A DNA stretch of 64,000 nt. Origin: Candidatus Tiddalikarchaeum anstoanum. Its GTDB lineage: Archaea; Nanobdellota; Nanobdellia; Tiddalikarchaeales; Tiddalikarchaeaceae. Made by a program: the position numbers and the translations under genes. The notes beneath the pieces were generated by a model. That model searched no databases, had not been told where the DNA came from, and saw nothing but the letters and a program-made list of their open reading frames with translations. Below, piece after piece: positions 34,403 through 44,500 of this stretch; positions within the stretch are counted from its first letter, which is position 1, and every line of letters begins with the position of its first letter. Where the stretch lies: assembly GCA_902385255.1 (NCBI GenBank), contig CABMEV010000012.1, forward strand, positions 1 to 64,000, given 5' to 3'.

Positions 34403-35277
34403 AAACTATCTTTGAAAATAAAAGATTAGACGCAATCGCATCTATCTTGAAACCTTTCGCTAATATATTATTAATAACAAATCCGAATCTTAAAGTAGAA
34501 CTTGAACAGGCAGGACTTAAAGTAAAACCTGCATCTTTTGCATCAATTTCTTTGTTATTATCACTGATTTATTCAATACTGCTCTCACTAGTAATATACG
34601 GGATTTTCTATTATTTTGACGTCTTAGACAAGAATAAGATAATAATTATTCTATCATTAGGGTTTCTTTTTTTCACGTTTTTGTCAGTATATAATATGAA
34701 TTATCCAAAACTAATACTGGCAAAAAGGGTAAATGAATTAGACCGCTCATTGCTTTTTGCTCTAAGACATATACTTATCAAAGTACGTTCAGGAATTCCG
34801 TTCTTTGACAGCATTGCGGGAGTGGCATACAATGATTACGGCTACATCTCTTTAGAATTCAGAAAAGCGATAAAGGATATAGAAGGGGGAAGCAGCGAAG
34901 TACAAGCATTAGAGAATATAGAATTCTACAATCCAAGCCCTTTTTTCAGAAAATTCATCTGGCAGATAACAAACAGCATACGTGCAGGTACGGACATTGC
35001 AAAAACGTTAGAAGTAATAGTTACAGGGATAGAGAATGACCGTTACGTCCAGATAAAAACATTTGCGAACAGGCTAAGCCCTATAGCATTAATGTACGTG
35101 ATGTTCACAATCATACTTCCTGCGTTGTCAATAACATTCATAACAATATTTTCATTCTTCTTCGGGTCATCTATAAATGCGCAGATATTTTACATAATAC
35201 CTCTGGTATTATTGGTTTTCAATATTTTCTTTTTGAATATTATAAAGTCAACAATGCCGACGTTTGAGATGGAGTGA
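34399..35277 (+). CDS. Pilus assembly membrane protein, TadC-type (first)
   Basis: 292 aa. Two N-proximal hydrophobic segments (about 50-70 and 80-98), a soluble T2SSF-like helical domain with the conserved LLFALRHILIKVRSGIPFFDS segment, and two C-terminal membrane segments. It forms the platform that works with the ATPase. It overlaps the ATPase gene by 4 bp. Confidence 0.9.
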   Translation: MKTIFENKRLDAIASILKPFANILLITNPNLKVELEQAGLKVKPASFASISLLLSLIYSILLSLVIYGIFYYFDVLDKNKIIIILSLGFLFFTFLSVYNMNYPKLILAKRVNELDRSLLFALRHILIKVRSGIPFFDSIAGVAYNDYGYISLEFRKAIKDIEGGSSEVQALENIEFYNPSPFFRKFIWQITNSIRAGTDIAKTLEVIVTGIENDRYVQIKTFANRLSPIALMYVMFTIILPALSITFITIFSFFFGSSINAQIFYIIPLVLLVFNIFFLNIIKSTMPTFEME

Positions 35278-35284
35278 AAAAAAA

Positions 35285-36280
35285 TTGAGTTTCGCAAAAG
35301 GGATATACAAGAGGATTGAAGGAGTGCTTCCAGGTTTTTACAAAAAGCACATAATGAAGAGCATGATGTACGCAGGAGTGAGACTAGACTATAAGGAATG
35401 GGTCGGATTTTTCTTCTCGTACTCTATTGGGATAGCAATAACAGTTGTAGCAGTATTGCTGCTATTCACAAGATTGGAATGGTATTATTTATTAATCATC
35501 TTCTTCGGAGTTGTATTGTTTGTGCATGGAATCTCTGAATTATTATTAATGTTAGGTGTCCGCTCAAGAACATTATTTGTTGAAAGAATACTTCCGGATG
35601 TTGTGTCGCTTTTATCGTCAAATATCAGAAGCGGTTTAACAATAGACCAGGCGTTAATACTCTCTACTCGCGACGAGTTTGGAAGCTTCAAAGAGGATTT
35701 AATCAAGGCATCCAAAGAGACACTTACAGGTAAAAGCCTCGGGGAGTCATTGATTGGAATCAGCGAGGAGATTAATTCCAAGCTTCTTAGAAAGACTGTG
35801 AATCTTATAATTGAAGGAGTAAACAGCGGAGGAGAACTTTCAGCCCTTCTTGAAAACATAGCAAGTGATATCCGCGAAATGCAATTATTAAAAAGGGAAA
35901 TCAAGGCAGGAATCGCAATGTATACTTTAATACTCATACTTGCAAGCTGCGTCGGCGCACCACTCCTTTTCAGCGTCTCATTATATGAAGTTGAAACGTT
36001 GCAGTCCCTTATATCACTAACTTCATTCTCTGAAGCCCCGGCAGGAGTATCGATGATTTCCATACAGCCAAGTCTTATAGATCTGTCATTCCTTCAGATA
36101 ATTTCAGTAATAAGCCTGCTTATCAACACAATATTTGGAAGCCTTATGATAGGCATGCTTGAATCAGGAAACCCCAAAGATGGAGTACGATTAATACCAT
36201 TCCTTTCAGGATTAAGCATAGGAATGTTCTTCCTGATAGGATACGTTGTCCGTTATTTCTTTACCGGGATTCCTGTGTAA
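35285..36280 (+). CDS. Pilus assembly membrane protein, TadC-type (second)
   Basis: 331 aa. T2SSF domain with LLSSNIRSGLTIDQALILS, flanked by membrane segments at both ends; paralogous in layout to the preceding gene, the usual archaeal arrangement of two such proteins. The start TTG at 35285 is chosen because GGAGTGA (35271-35277) precedes it by a run of A, the same arrangement as GGAGTGA before the ATG at 31513. A TTG at 35264 would overlap the upstream gene by 14 bp. Confidence 0.88.
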   Translation: MSFAKGIYKRIEGVLPGFYKKHIMKSMMYAGVRLDYKEWVGFFFSYSIGIAITVVAVLLLFTRLEWYYLLIIFFGVVLFVHGISELLLMLGVRSRTLFVERILPDVVSLLSSNIRSGLTIDQALILSTRDEFGSFKEDLIKASKETLTGKSLGESLIGISEEINSKLLRKTVNLIIEGVNSGGELSALLENIASDIREMQLLKREIKAGIAMYTLILILASCVGAPLLFSVSLYEVETLQSLISLTSFSEAPAGVSMISIQPSLIDLSFLQIISVISLLINTIFGSLMIGMLESGNPKDGVRLIPFLSGLSIGMFFLIGYVVRYFFTGIPV

Positions 36281-36315
36281 AACTTTAAAATACACCCAAT
36301 GCCCCTTATTGATTT

Positions 36316-36786
36316 ATGGCAACTAATAGAAAAGCTCAAAGTGCTCTTGAGTACTTGATAACATATGGTTGGGCAATCCTAATCATAGTAATAGTAGGCA
36401 CTGTATTATTCGCACTTGGAGTGTTTAACCCAGGTGGCAGTACTGCATTGCAAGTTAGAGGACTAAGCAACTTCCAGATTGACGATGCAAAAATAATTCC
36501 AAACGGGACTATGACGCTTTCATTAGGCGTAAAAACAGGTAGGACAACTACAATAACAAATGTGGATTACGGCGTGCAAGGCGTAGTTTGTGCAAACACA
36601 GCTGTTGAAGCAAGCTATACTATAACACCTTCACAGACTGTAATAAAAACATTAGCCCCAGGTGTGGCATGTACCCTGAACGTTGGAGACCAGTTAACAG
36701 TACCTATGAATATATCATACACTGTCAGCGGAAGCACTATATCACACATGGATACAGGCCAGTTAACAATAACCGTGCAATCATAA
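36316..36786 (+). CDS. Major pilin, copy 1
   Basis: 156 aa. A textbook class III signal peptide: RKAQSALEYL followed by TYGWAILIIVIVGTVLFALGVF. The C-terminal ~110 residues are a beta-rich head with two cysteines. It stands alone behind its own promoter and is followed by a poly-T terminator. Copy 2 is 92 bp downstream; the two are nearly identical over the first ~65 codons, then diverge. Confidence 0.92.
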   Translation: MATNRKAQSALEYLITYGWAILIIVIVGTVLFALGVFNPGGSTALQVRGLSNFQIDDAKIIPNGTMTLSLGVKTGRTTTITNVDYGVQGVVCANTAVEASYTITPSQTVIKTLAPGVACTLNVGDQLTVPMNISYTVSGSTISHMDTGQLTITVQS

Positions 36787-36796
36787 AAACTAAAAT

Positions 36797-36819
36797 TCTT
36801 TTTTTATTCTTTTTTTTAT
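36797..36819 (+). terminator. Poly-T terminator after pilin 1
   Basis: Two successive T runs (7-8 T each, split by ATTC) lie about 10 nt after the stop. Oligo-T tracts terminate archaeal RNA polymerase. Confidence 0.6.
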
Positions 36820-36877
36820 TGCTCTAAAACCTTGTTTTAATAATCTTTTTAAATTACCGGCCCCGTTATTCTTATTT

Positions 36878-37348
36878 ATGATGATGACGAGAAAAGCTCA
36901 AAGTGCTCTTGAGTACTTGATAACATATGGATGGGCTATTCTTATCATTGTAATCGTTGGTGCAGCACTATTCGCGCTTGGAGTGTTTAACCCAGGTGGC
37001 AGTACTGCATTGCAAGTTAGAGGATTAAGCAATTTCCAGGTTGACGATGCAAAAATGAGTCCTAACGGCAACTTGACGCTAGTATTAGGTGTTAAGACAG
37101 GAAAGACAACTTTCGTTACAGAGATTGACTTCGCTGTATTAGGCGGAAGCTGTTCAAAATTCGTAGCCGGACCTACAGCAACTATACCTGCATCACAGAC
37201 ACAACTATTAGTAATGAACCCAGGTGCACCTTGTGGACTTGCTACTGGAGACCAGTTAAGGGTTGCTACTAACATAACCTACACAGTTGCAGGAAGTAGT
37301 TTAGTACACTTAGATACTGGAGAGATAACGGTTACAGTGCAAAACTAA
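36878..37348 (+). CDS. Major pilin, copy 2
   Basis: 156 aa, same architecture as copy 1 (RKAQSALEYL plus hydrophobic helix, FNPGGSTALQVRGLSNFQ). About 50 bp are identical in DNA between copies (around 36411-36461 and 36973-37023), including silent sites, while the head domains differ. Both have similar upstream elements (an AT tract then CCCCTTATT / CCCCGTTATT just before the start). It is followed by a strong poly-T region. Confidence 0.92.
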   Translation: MMMTRKAQSALEYLITYGWAILIIVIVGAALFALGVFNPGGSTALQVRGLSNFQVDDAKMSPNGNLTLVLGVKTGKTTFVTEIDFAVLGGSCSKFVAGPTATIPASQTQLLVMNPGAPCGLATGDQLRVATNITYTVAGSSLVHLDTGEITVTVQN

Positions 37349-37356
37349 GAATAGAA

Positions 37357-37390
37357 CTTTTTAATTTTAATTTTTTTTTTAATTTTTTTT
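37357..37390 (+). terminator. Poly-T terminator after pilin 2
   Basis: Runs of 5, 10 and 8 T interrupted by AA lie within 34 bp directly downstream of the pilin stop; expected to terminate transcription efficiently. Confidence 0.65.
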
Positions 37391-37464
37391 ACCTCCCAAT
37401 TTTAATATAAGAGATTTTCTGAGGCAAAAGATATTTAAGCTATTGACAAGTATTTTATTCCAAT

Positions 37465-37764
37465 ATGGTTGATGTGTTACGAGGAAACCTGAAATTTTTA
37501 GTTCTCCACATATTATCAGCAGGACCAATACACGGTTACGGATTATTCAAAGAGCTGGAGAAAAGCTATAAGTGGAGACCTTCATGCGGAACACTATACC
37601 CTGTATTAAACACCCTGGAAAAAGACAGCCTGATAACAAGCAGCGAGACAGTGGAATGCGGCAGATTCAAAAAGATATATTCAATAACCCCAAAAGGAAT
37701 CGAGGCGTTAAACGTAATGGTTAAGGAATTAAGAGAGTCATTACAGCAGTTAAACCTTAACTAA
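37465..37764 (+). CDS. PadR-family transcriptional regulator
   Basis: 99 aa. The PadR winged-helix pattern is clear: LKFLVLHILSAGPIHGYGL, then CGTLYPVLNTLEKDSLI, then KKIYSITPKGIEAL. Short PadR proteins lacking a long C-terminal helix domain are common in archaea. It lies between the pilin pair and the 824-aa surface protein, so control of either is plausible; no operator could be identified. Confidence 0.9.
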   Translation: MVDVLRGNLKFLVLHILSAGPIHGYGLFKELEKSYKWRPSCGTLYPVLNTLEKDSLITSSETVECGRFKKIYSITPKGIEALNVMVKELRESLQQLNLN

Positions 37765-37802
37765 GGAAAATCTTTAATATTAAAATACGTATTCATTTTA
37801 TT

Positions 37803-40277
37803 GTGAAATTACCCATATTCTTCCTCATACTGCTTTGCACCCTTGGCATATCCTTCTCATGGACGTCCTACACCAACAACTACTCAAACAGTTTCCTTAC
37901 AGACATTAAAGGAGGGGGTTATTTTAACGAGAAAAACAGCTTCAACGTTTCAGGAAGCCCAATCTGCACGCCCCTGATTTATGATAACACCTTATTTGTA
38001 TCAACCAATGACTCTATCTCTGCATTTAACGCTGGAATCATGATATGGAATTACCCTTTAAATAATAACTCTTGCCCGTTCATATACGACAATAAGGTAT
38101 ACACGAACAATAATAATTTGATATTAACTTATTCAATAAGCGGCCAATTATTAAACAGCATACCTGATAATTCAACAAATATTTACTCCCTAATAGTCTA
38201 TAACGATAACATCATAATTTCTGCAAATACAGGTGTGAAATCTTACTCGCAAACAGGCCAATTATTATGGCATAATAATATTCCTAACTGCAAAACATAC
38301 CCAGCCATCAACGGCAATGAGTTAGTGCTCGGCTGCGGCAACAAAGTTTACGCACTAAACCTTGATGACGGAGAAGTAGCATTCCAAAACCAGTTCGGCT
38401 CAAACATAGTAGGCCAGTTAATCATAAAAGAAGGATATATTATAGTGCCCTTGAACAAGTCAATGGCCATCCTTGACATCAACGGCGGAGTGTTAAGCAC
38501 ATCATACTACGTCGGAAGGTCAATAACCATAGACACCAACATCGCAATGGGTGACAATATCATAAGCTGCGTATCCAACGGATTATACATAACAAGAATA
38601 GAAGATGACACTACGTATTATGAGAATTATCTCGAAGAGTACGGGGGCTGCTCATCACCTTTACTTTTCGACTTCGACAATGACGGCGAGTACGATATTA
38701 TTTTCAATCATAACAACACCATAGTCATACTGGACGGCTCTGGGACTTATTTAACAGAGAGAGTGGTGCCTGACACTAAATATTTGAGCGTAGGAGACTT
38801 GGACAACGACAACAAAGCCGAGATAGTTACTGTTTCAGGCTCTGGATTGGTAAACGTATTTGACACAACAATACCTAACCTTGGTTTAGACGTATTCATT
38901 AACGAACAGGGATTTTTTGCAAACATTACAAATTCAGGATTCGAAAACAGCATGGGGGCAGAGTTATCATTAATATCCCCTTACGATTCCGTGGTTGATG
39001 CAGTAAACGTCTTAGCCCAGTCGTCAATAATCAGGGAATTAAGTTGGGAGCCAAGTGAAATTGGAGAATACAATATAAACATCTCAGTTTTCGACCCTGC
39101 AGAGTCTGATTATTCAAACAATAATAAGATACTGGGATTATTCGTAGTCAAAGGCTATGATAACAATTTCGGAATACTATATAATAACAATTACTATGAT
39201 GTCAGCAATGATTATGCAACACTATTACTTGATGCTGACATTAACCATGACGGCGCCGGCGAGAAGACAATAATTGTTGACGGACGCTATTATTACTACA
39301 ATGGCAATTACTCTTTTAATGAAGCAGGAGACTTGACAGCCAGCGTTGAACAATTAAGGCAAAACTATTACGATAACGAGACTGTGCAAATTCGGGGTGA
39401 AGTTTACAATAATGCACCATACGAGTTAAATGATTTTTCAATCTCATTGTTAGTGGACGGGAGAGCCGAACGCACCGTGCGAAAATCACTGCAGCCAGAG
39501 TCATCAGGGAGTTTCTACTACTCATTAAACAACTTATCCTTGGGGCAGCATACAATTGGAGTAATAATTGACAGCGAGAATATAATAATGGAAAGCAATG
39601 AAATGAATAATGAGTACTCCCAAAATTTTAACGTATTATCAAGCAAGATTCACAGCCTGACAATAAATTCAAACAGTGATAATTTCACACTGCACAATCA
39701 AGTACTAAAAGTGCACTTATCAAATGAAGGCGACTTCGATGAAGAAGTAAGATTCTTCGCAGACAATGAGTATAAAGGAATTATCCTAGTGCCAAGCCAC
39801 GCAGAATTAGACAGCGAATTATATTTCAATTACAGTCTAGGCAGCCATGAAATAACTTTCTCCGCGCTTAGTGATTATGCTGTTTATAATTCATCATTCA
39901 CCGCAGAATTAACATGCAGCTTCGATGATGACTGCATGGCTAACTGTAAATGCATTAACTCAACATGTGCTTATATTAATCCATTAACAGGGCTTGCAGT
40001 ACTGGCGGAGACAAACAGCATATCAGGGTTATTAACCAGTTTCGGAAGCATCAACATCCCTGACCAGGCAGTGTTCATACTATTACTTGCGTTCTCCAGC
40101 ATAAGCGTCTACTTCTTGATTAAATCCTTCATGCCAACTTACGAATTAGTATGGTCTTTCGCCAACTTCGCACTCTTCTTTGTTCTCTCGCTGATATTCG
40201 GAGCTGAAAGAATAACATCAATACTTATTGAAGAAGTAATAATTATAATAATCGGATTATTCTTCTTATTTAGATAA
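37803..40277 (+). CDS. Secreted beta-propeller/CARDB-like surface protein with C-terminal membrane segments
   Basis: 824 aa from a GTG. A signal peptide (LPIFFLILLCTLGISFS) is followed by a PQQ/FG-GAP-like propeller (LFDFDNDGEYDIIF and VGDLDNDNKAEIV are calcium-binding FG-GAP-type repeats), then two or three CARDB-like beta domains (for example VNVLAQSSIIRELSWEPSE, SNNNKILGLFVV). A short Cys cluster (CSFDDDCMANCKC) precedes three hydrophobic segments at the C-terminus. It is probably membrane-anchored with a large extracellular domain for binding or adhesion. No catalytic motif was seen. Confidence 0.8.
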   Translation: MKLPIFFLILLCTLGISFSWTSYTNNYSNSFLTDIKGGGYFNEKNSFNVSGSPICTPLIYDNTLFVSTNDSISAFNAGIMIWNYPLNNNSCPFIYDNKVYTNNNNLILTYSISGQLLNSIPDNSTNIYSLIVYNDNIIISANTGVKSYSQTGQLLWHNNIPNCKTYPAINGNELVLGCGNKVYALNLDDGEVAFQNQFGSNIVGQLIIKEGYIIVPLNKSMAILDINGGVLSTSYYVGRSITIDTNIAMGDNIISCVSNGLYITRIEDDTTYYENYLEEYGGCSSPLLFDFDNDGEYDIIFNHNNTIVILDGSGTYLTERVVPDTKYLSVGDLDNDNKAEIVTVSGSGLVNVFDTTIPNLGLDVFINEQGFFANITNSGFENSMGAELSLISPYDSVVDAVNVLAQSSIIRELSWEPSEIGEYNINISVFDPAESDYSNNNKILGLFVVKGYDNNFGILYNNNYYDVSNDYATLLLDADINHDGAGEKTIIVDGRYYYYNGNYSFNEAGDLTASVEQLRQNYYDNETVQIRGEVYNNAPYELNDFSISLLVDGRAERTVRKSLQPESSGSFYYSLNNLSLGQHTIGVIIDSENIIMESNEMNNEYSQNFNVLSSKIHSLTINSNSDNFTLHNQVLKVHLSNEGDFDEEVRFFADNEYKGIILVPSHAELDSELYFNYSLGSHEITFSALSDYAVYNSSFTAELTCSFDDDCMANCKCINSTCAYINPLTGLAVLAETNSISGLLTSFGSINIPDQAVFILLLAFSSISVYFLIKSFMPTYELVWSFANFALFFVLSLIFGAERITSILIEEVIIIIIGLFFLFR

Positions 40278-40388
40278 TCCTTTTTGGACTCTCTCTTTCA
40301 CTTCTTTTTTTGATATAGTTGGTAATGTCCTTCTTGACCTGTTTTTTTGAAGTAATCTCGTTCTCCTATTGAATGATTGTTTAGCCAT
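40266..40388 (-). CDS. Tiny basic protein, possibly ribosomal
   Basis: 40 aa on the minus strand, starting MAKQSFNRRTRLLQKNRS and ending in a Lys/Arg-rich stretch; about 14 of 40 residues are Lys or Arg. Size and basicity recall small ribosomal proteins such as eL39, and the L-L-Q-K-N-R-S-R-R-T segment is loosely eL39-like, but the usual W-V-x-x-x-T and C-terminal R-R-x-W-R-R are missing, so I do not name it. Support comes from the TATA box 32 nt upstream, shared symmetrically with the GTPase gene. Its 3' end overlaps the 824-aa gene by 12 bp. Confidence 0.5.
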   Translation of the reverse strand: MAKQSFNRRTRLLQKNRSRRTLPTISKKEVKERVQKGLSK

Positions 40389-40412
40389 AATTGACTTATT
40401 CGTAATTGGGAA

Positions 40413-40428
40413 GTTTTTAAAAAATTTA
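40413..40428. promoter_or_regulatory. Bidirectional TATA region
   Basis: GTTTTTAAAAAATTTA is nearly self-complementary and centred about 32 nt from both the ATG of the GTPase gene (40452, plus) and the ATG of the 40-aa gene (40388, minus). One AT core could serve both divergent leaderless genes. Confidence 0.5.
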
Positions 40429-40451
40429 TTGTTTTATCAAAGTATCAAAAT

Positions 40452-41549
40452 ATGGTGACTGTTGAGGAGCAAATTAAGGCTATAGAGGATGAATTAGCCA
40501 GGACGCAGTATAATAAGCATACAGAACACCACGTAGGGTCATTGTACGGCAAGATAGCAAAGTTGAAGGATAAGATAGAGAAACAGCAGCTTAACGCGTC
40601 TAAATATACAGGCCCAAGGTTTTCTATTAAAAAATCAGGCGATGCCACAGTCGCGCTCGTAGGCTTTCCCAGCGTGGGAAAAAGCACGCTGATTAACGCA
40701 GTAGCTAACACGTCATCCAAAGTTGCAGCCTACGATTTCACAACATTGATGCCTATTCCTGGAATGATAGAGTATAAGAATGCAAGAATACAAATTATAG
40801 ACCTCCCGGGTATAATAGGCGACGCCAGCAAAGGAAGAGGGAGAGGAAGAGAAGTTCTCAGTGTTGCAAGAAATGCAGAACTAATACTTCTACTTGTTGA
40901 CCCAAGAAAACCTGAACAGTTAAAGATAATAAAAGAAGAATTGTACAATATAGGAGTTAGGCTTGACAAGAAGCCTCCTAAGGTAATAATAAAGAGGACA
41001 TTAAAAGGAGGAATCAACGTACTCTCAGACCCGCAGATAACAACGCTCAGCAAGGAATTAATCGAGTCAGTATTGCAGAACTTCGGCATAGCAAACGCTG
41101 ACGTGATGATTTATGAAAAAATGTCCATTGACGAATTCATTGACGCACTTGTCGGAAACAGGCATTACGCAACCAGTATTTTAGTATTCAACAAGGCTGA
41201 CACGATATCGAATGAAGAACTCTTGAATCTGAAAAAAGAGTACCCATACGCTTTATTTATCAGCGCCGAAAAGAAGGAAGGACTTGACAAGCTGAAAGAT
41301 GCAATATTTGAAGCTACGAGAATAATGAGGATTTATCTAAAGCCCCAGGGAAAACCTGTTGATATGCAGAAGCCAATCATAATGCGAAGGGGCGACACTG
41401 TTTATGACGTATGCTTAAAAATCCACAGGGGCTTTGTTCATAGTTTCAGGTATGCACAAGTATGGGGAAGCAGTGCGAAATTTAAAGGCCAAAAGATAGG
41501 ATTAAACCATATATTATTAGACGGCGATGTATTAACTATAGTTTTTTAA
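40452..41549 (+). CDS. DRG-family GTPase
   Basis: 365-aa translational GTPase of the OBG superfamily, the developmentally regulated GTP-binding protein group conserved in archaea and eukaryotes. A coiled N-terminal region is followed by G1 GFPSVGKST at 71-79, switch LMPIPGMIEY, G3 DLPGI with the DRG-typical G-R-G-R-G-R segment, G4 NKAD and a C-terminal TGS domain (MRRGDTVYDVCLKIH). Ribosome association is known for the family. Confidence 0.95.
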   Translation: MVTVEEQIKAIEDELARTQYNKHTEHHVGSLYGKIAKLKDKIEKQQLNASKYTGPRFSIKKSGDATVALVGFPSVGKSTLINAVANTSSKVAAYDFTTLMPIPGMIEYKNARIQIIDLPGIIGDASKGRGRGREVLSVARNAELILLLVDPRKPEQLKIIKEELYNIGVRLDKKPPKVIIKRTLKGGINVLSDPQITTLSKELIESVLQNFGIANADVMIYEKMSIDEFIDALVGNRHYATSILVFNKADTISNEELLNLKKEYPYALFISAEKKEGLDKLKDAIFEATRIMRIYLKPQGKPVDMQKPIIMRRGDTVYDVCLKIHRGFVHSFRYAQVWGSSAKFKGQKIGLNHILLDGDVLTIVF

Positions 41550-41583
41550 ACAATTATAACCTTATACTTTTTTAGAAAAAACT

Positions 41584-44500
41584 ATGCGTAAAACTATTAC
41601 TCCAATCATAAGCACCACTCTCTTAATACTTATGACTATTATCTCAGGAGCTGTAGCTTTCTTGTGGATTACTTCAGTCCAAGGAAGACTGAACGGCCAG
41701 ATGTCAACTAGTTTTTCCTCATGTTCAAGAATACAATTGATAAGCATGACACCTGACGAAGTTGTGGTAAACAACGTAGGATGCGACTCAGTAAACAGCA
41801 TAACACTATTGATAGACGGAGTCCTTACAAGTTTTGATTTGAATTCGCCGATTGCACCGGGAGATACAGGTGTTGTCTCCCTGACAAACATAGTTGTAGG
41901 AAGGCATTGCATTAAAATAGTGCTGAAAAACGGCCAGACTGAGACTAAATGCTTTCAGATAAACTCATTCAGCACTAATTTCACTTACACATTTGGGATT
42001 ACTAACTTTGCAGGATTAAGCAGCTTGAATGTAGAGTATATGCAGCCAAACATAACATACCTGAGGCTTCCTAAAAATGCAATATTAGATGCGACAACAC
42101 TTACAGTAGAAACACCTGAAATATTCCCAGTAACTTCAGGAGAGTACTCTACAAACATGCTGGGAATTCAGATGACAGGCAGTGATACAACACTATACTT
42201 ATTATACGATACGAATACGACTTCAATATCTGACATGGCATTAACAATCAGAAATGTTACCTCCACGCCTTTTGGAGGAAGCGTGAGCAATGAAGTCGTA
42301 ATATTAAACGCGACAGTCAGCACCAGTGATGGACAGCCTGATGATGACCTTAGAGGCGGTTACATGAATAATATTGTCCATGCAGTGTATAAAGGAGGGG
42401 ATGGGAATATACAATACGTTAACTACAACACAATAACAGGGCAAGTTAACACTGAAGTAGTAGGTTCTCACACGAGCGGCCTCGATTTAAGAAGATTAAT
42501 AGCAGATAAGGACGGATACAAATATTTAATATATAAAAATTCAACTAATCATTTTTTCATAACTTCTACGCGGACAACAGGAAGCTGGAATATGTCAAAC
42601 TCTTACCTAATAAGCAGCCTGCCAGTTTTCACTGAAAATGAACCATTCCAGTTCTATTACGATTCAACAAACGACGTCTTCCACGCGGCCATTTCAAGAA
42701 AACTCAACGAGACATACGTTGACGTCGTATACATTAAGAGTACAGACCATGGAGTCACATGGAGCACTCCTGAGACAATACTGCCACCTTACGATAAGGA
42801 CTTGTTAAAGCCGCCAATCAACGGATTCTACCTGTCCGGAAACACAAACGGGGACATATTATTCGGCTACTCACAATTACTCCTTGGAGGAACAGCTTCA
42901 ACAGCGTATGTAAGAAAGAATAATGTATGGAGTTCAAGACACGACTTCACAGACTGTACAGGACTGCCCCTACTAAGTTTCATAATTAACAACAGCAACA
43001 TCTACTATTTCTGCCTAAAAGTGAACGGCATGATTGAATTTGAATCAAGCTATAATCTTCTTTACAAAAGCACCGATTTTGGAAGCAGCTGGTCCGGGCC
43101 TTTCAGAGGAATGTCACCATTAACAGAGAATTACATCCCAGCAATAGCTTTCGGAAAATACTCCAATAATGACGGTTCACTTTATGGTATTCTTGGAGAA
43201 CTAGACTTTGACGGGGCTATATCAAACATGTTCCAAACCATACCTGTAGCATTCTCATTTTTCAGGAAACAAAACCCTACACTCACGCTTAAAGTCGGAG
43301 ACCAGACTATCTTCAATAATTCCTCGCTCTCAGACAGGTCTTACAATTTAGACATCACAAGCACTATTAGTTCATACCTGACAAGTTGCGGAAACCCATG
43401 CGACGTGCCAATCTACATAGAATCAGACTATAAATATCCCGTAACATTAGGTGTTACAGGCTCATACACTCTGCCTGGCTTTGAGACTTACATGTTCAGC
43501 GCTGAAGATTTCAAAGAGTCATACTATTCTGATTCGAAAAGCCAGGAGTTTTTTGCGCCTGTAATAAGAAACACCACTATTTTAGGAACAGCTTTGAACT
43601 TAGAATTTGACGCACCGGTCATTAAGAATTATCAAACCACTGCTTCTTCACGAATAGCACTAAACGGCATACAAGTATACGGAGACAAAAACTTGTTCAC
43701 AGCAGTGCACTTTGTTGACACTGATAACAGCGACGAGACAACGACATTCAACGTCATAGTCTCAAAGAGCACAGATGTTGGAGAAACGTGGAGTTCGCCG
43801 CAGACAATACTAAACAGCATAAACAGCACGCTTCCTCACCTTGCCATGGACACCACTAAAGATTACCTGCATGGTTATTACAACATATCGCACTATTTCA
43901 ATTACTCATTAATTAATGGACAAGTTAAAACACAGGATTTGACTAACACTTTTCCACTAACTATATACGGCAATAAGTCAAACAATGATTTTTACACAGT
44001 ATACTTAAACAAAGTGGACAATAAGTTATACGCGATGAAGAATAATGACTTAGGTAATTCGGTGCTCATGAGCAATCACGTGTTTGACTTATCACAACTG
44101 GAACTTATGGCTATACCTCCAGGCCTCGTAATCGTAAACAATAACGGGATTCACGTTTTAATTGCAGATTTCCCTTCACCTTACAACATATTACATTACT
44201 ATTACTTAAACAGCAACGATGGAGGATTAACTTGGGATGATACCCACCCAACACTTCAAGTAAGCATTTCAGGAGGAGGAATATTCCCGATGAGCTTCCT
44301 GGTTAATAATAATGATATCTTCTTCTCATGGAACCTGGTGGGTCCGACTACAACTTGGGGTTATTCACGCTTTATTAGCAATAACTGGTCCACGCCGATA
44401 ATATCATCCAATGAAGTGATGTTTACAGCATCAAATAACGGTTCAACAATTTACGCAGGATTTAACAAGATGGTAGGACCTCTTCCTCACCCGACCAGAG

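Noticed and set aside
35485-36063. Long minus-strand open frame (about 190 codons)
   Set aside because: It is antisense to the second TadC-type gene, which has clear family features and operon context.
26888-36280. An archaellum operon
   Set aside because: ATPase, membrane proteins and a KaiC-like protein are present, but no ArlF/ArlG-like stator genes or archaellins were recognised; a type IV pilus fits better.
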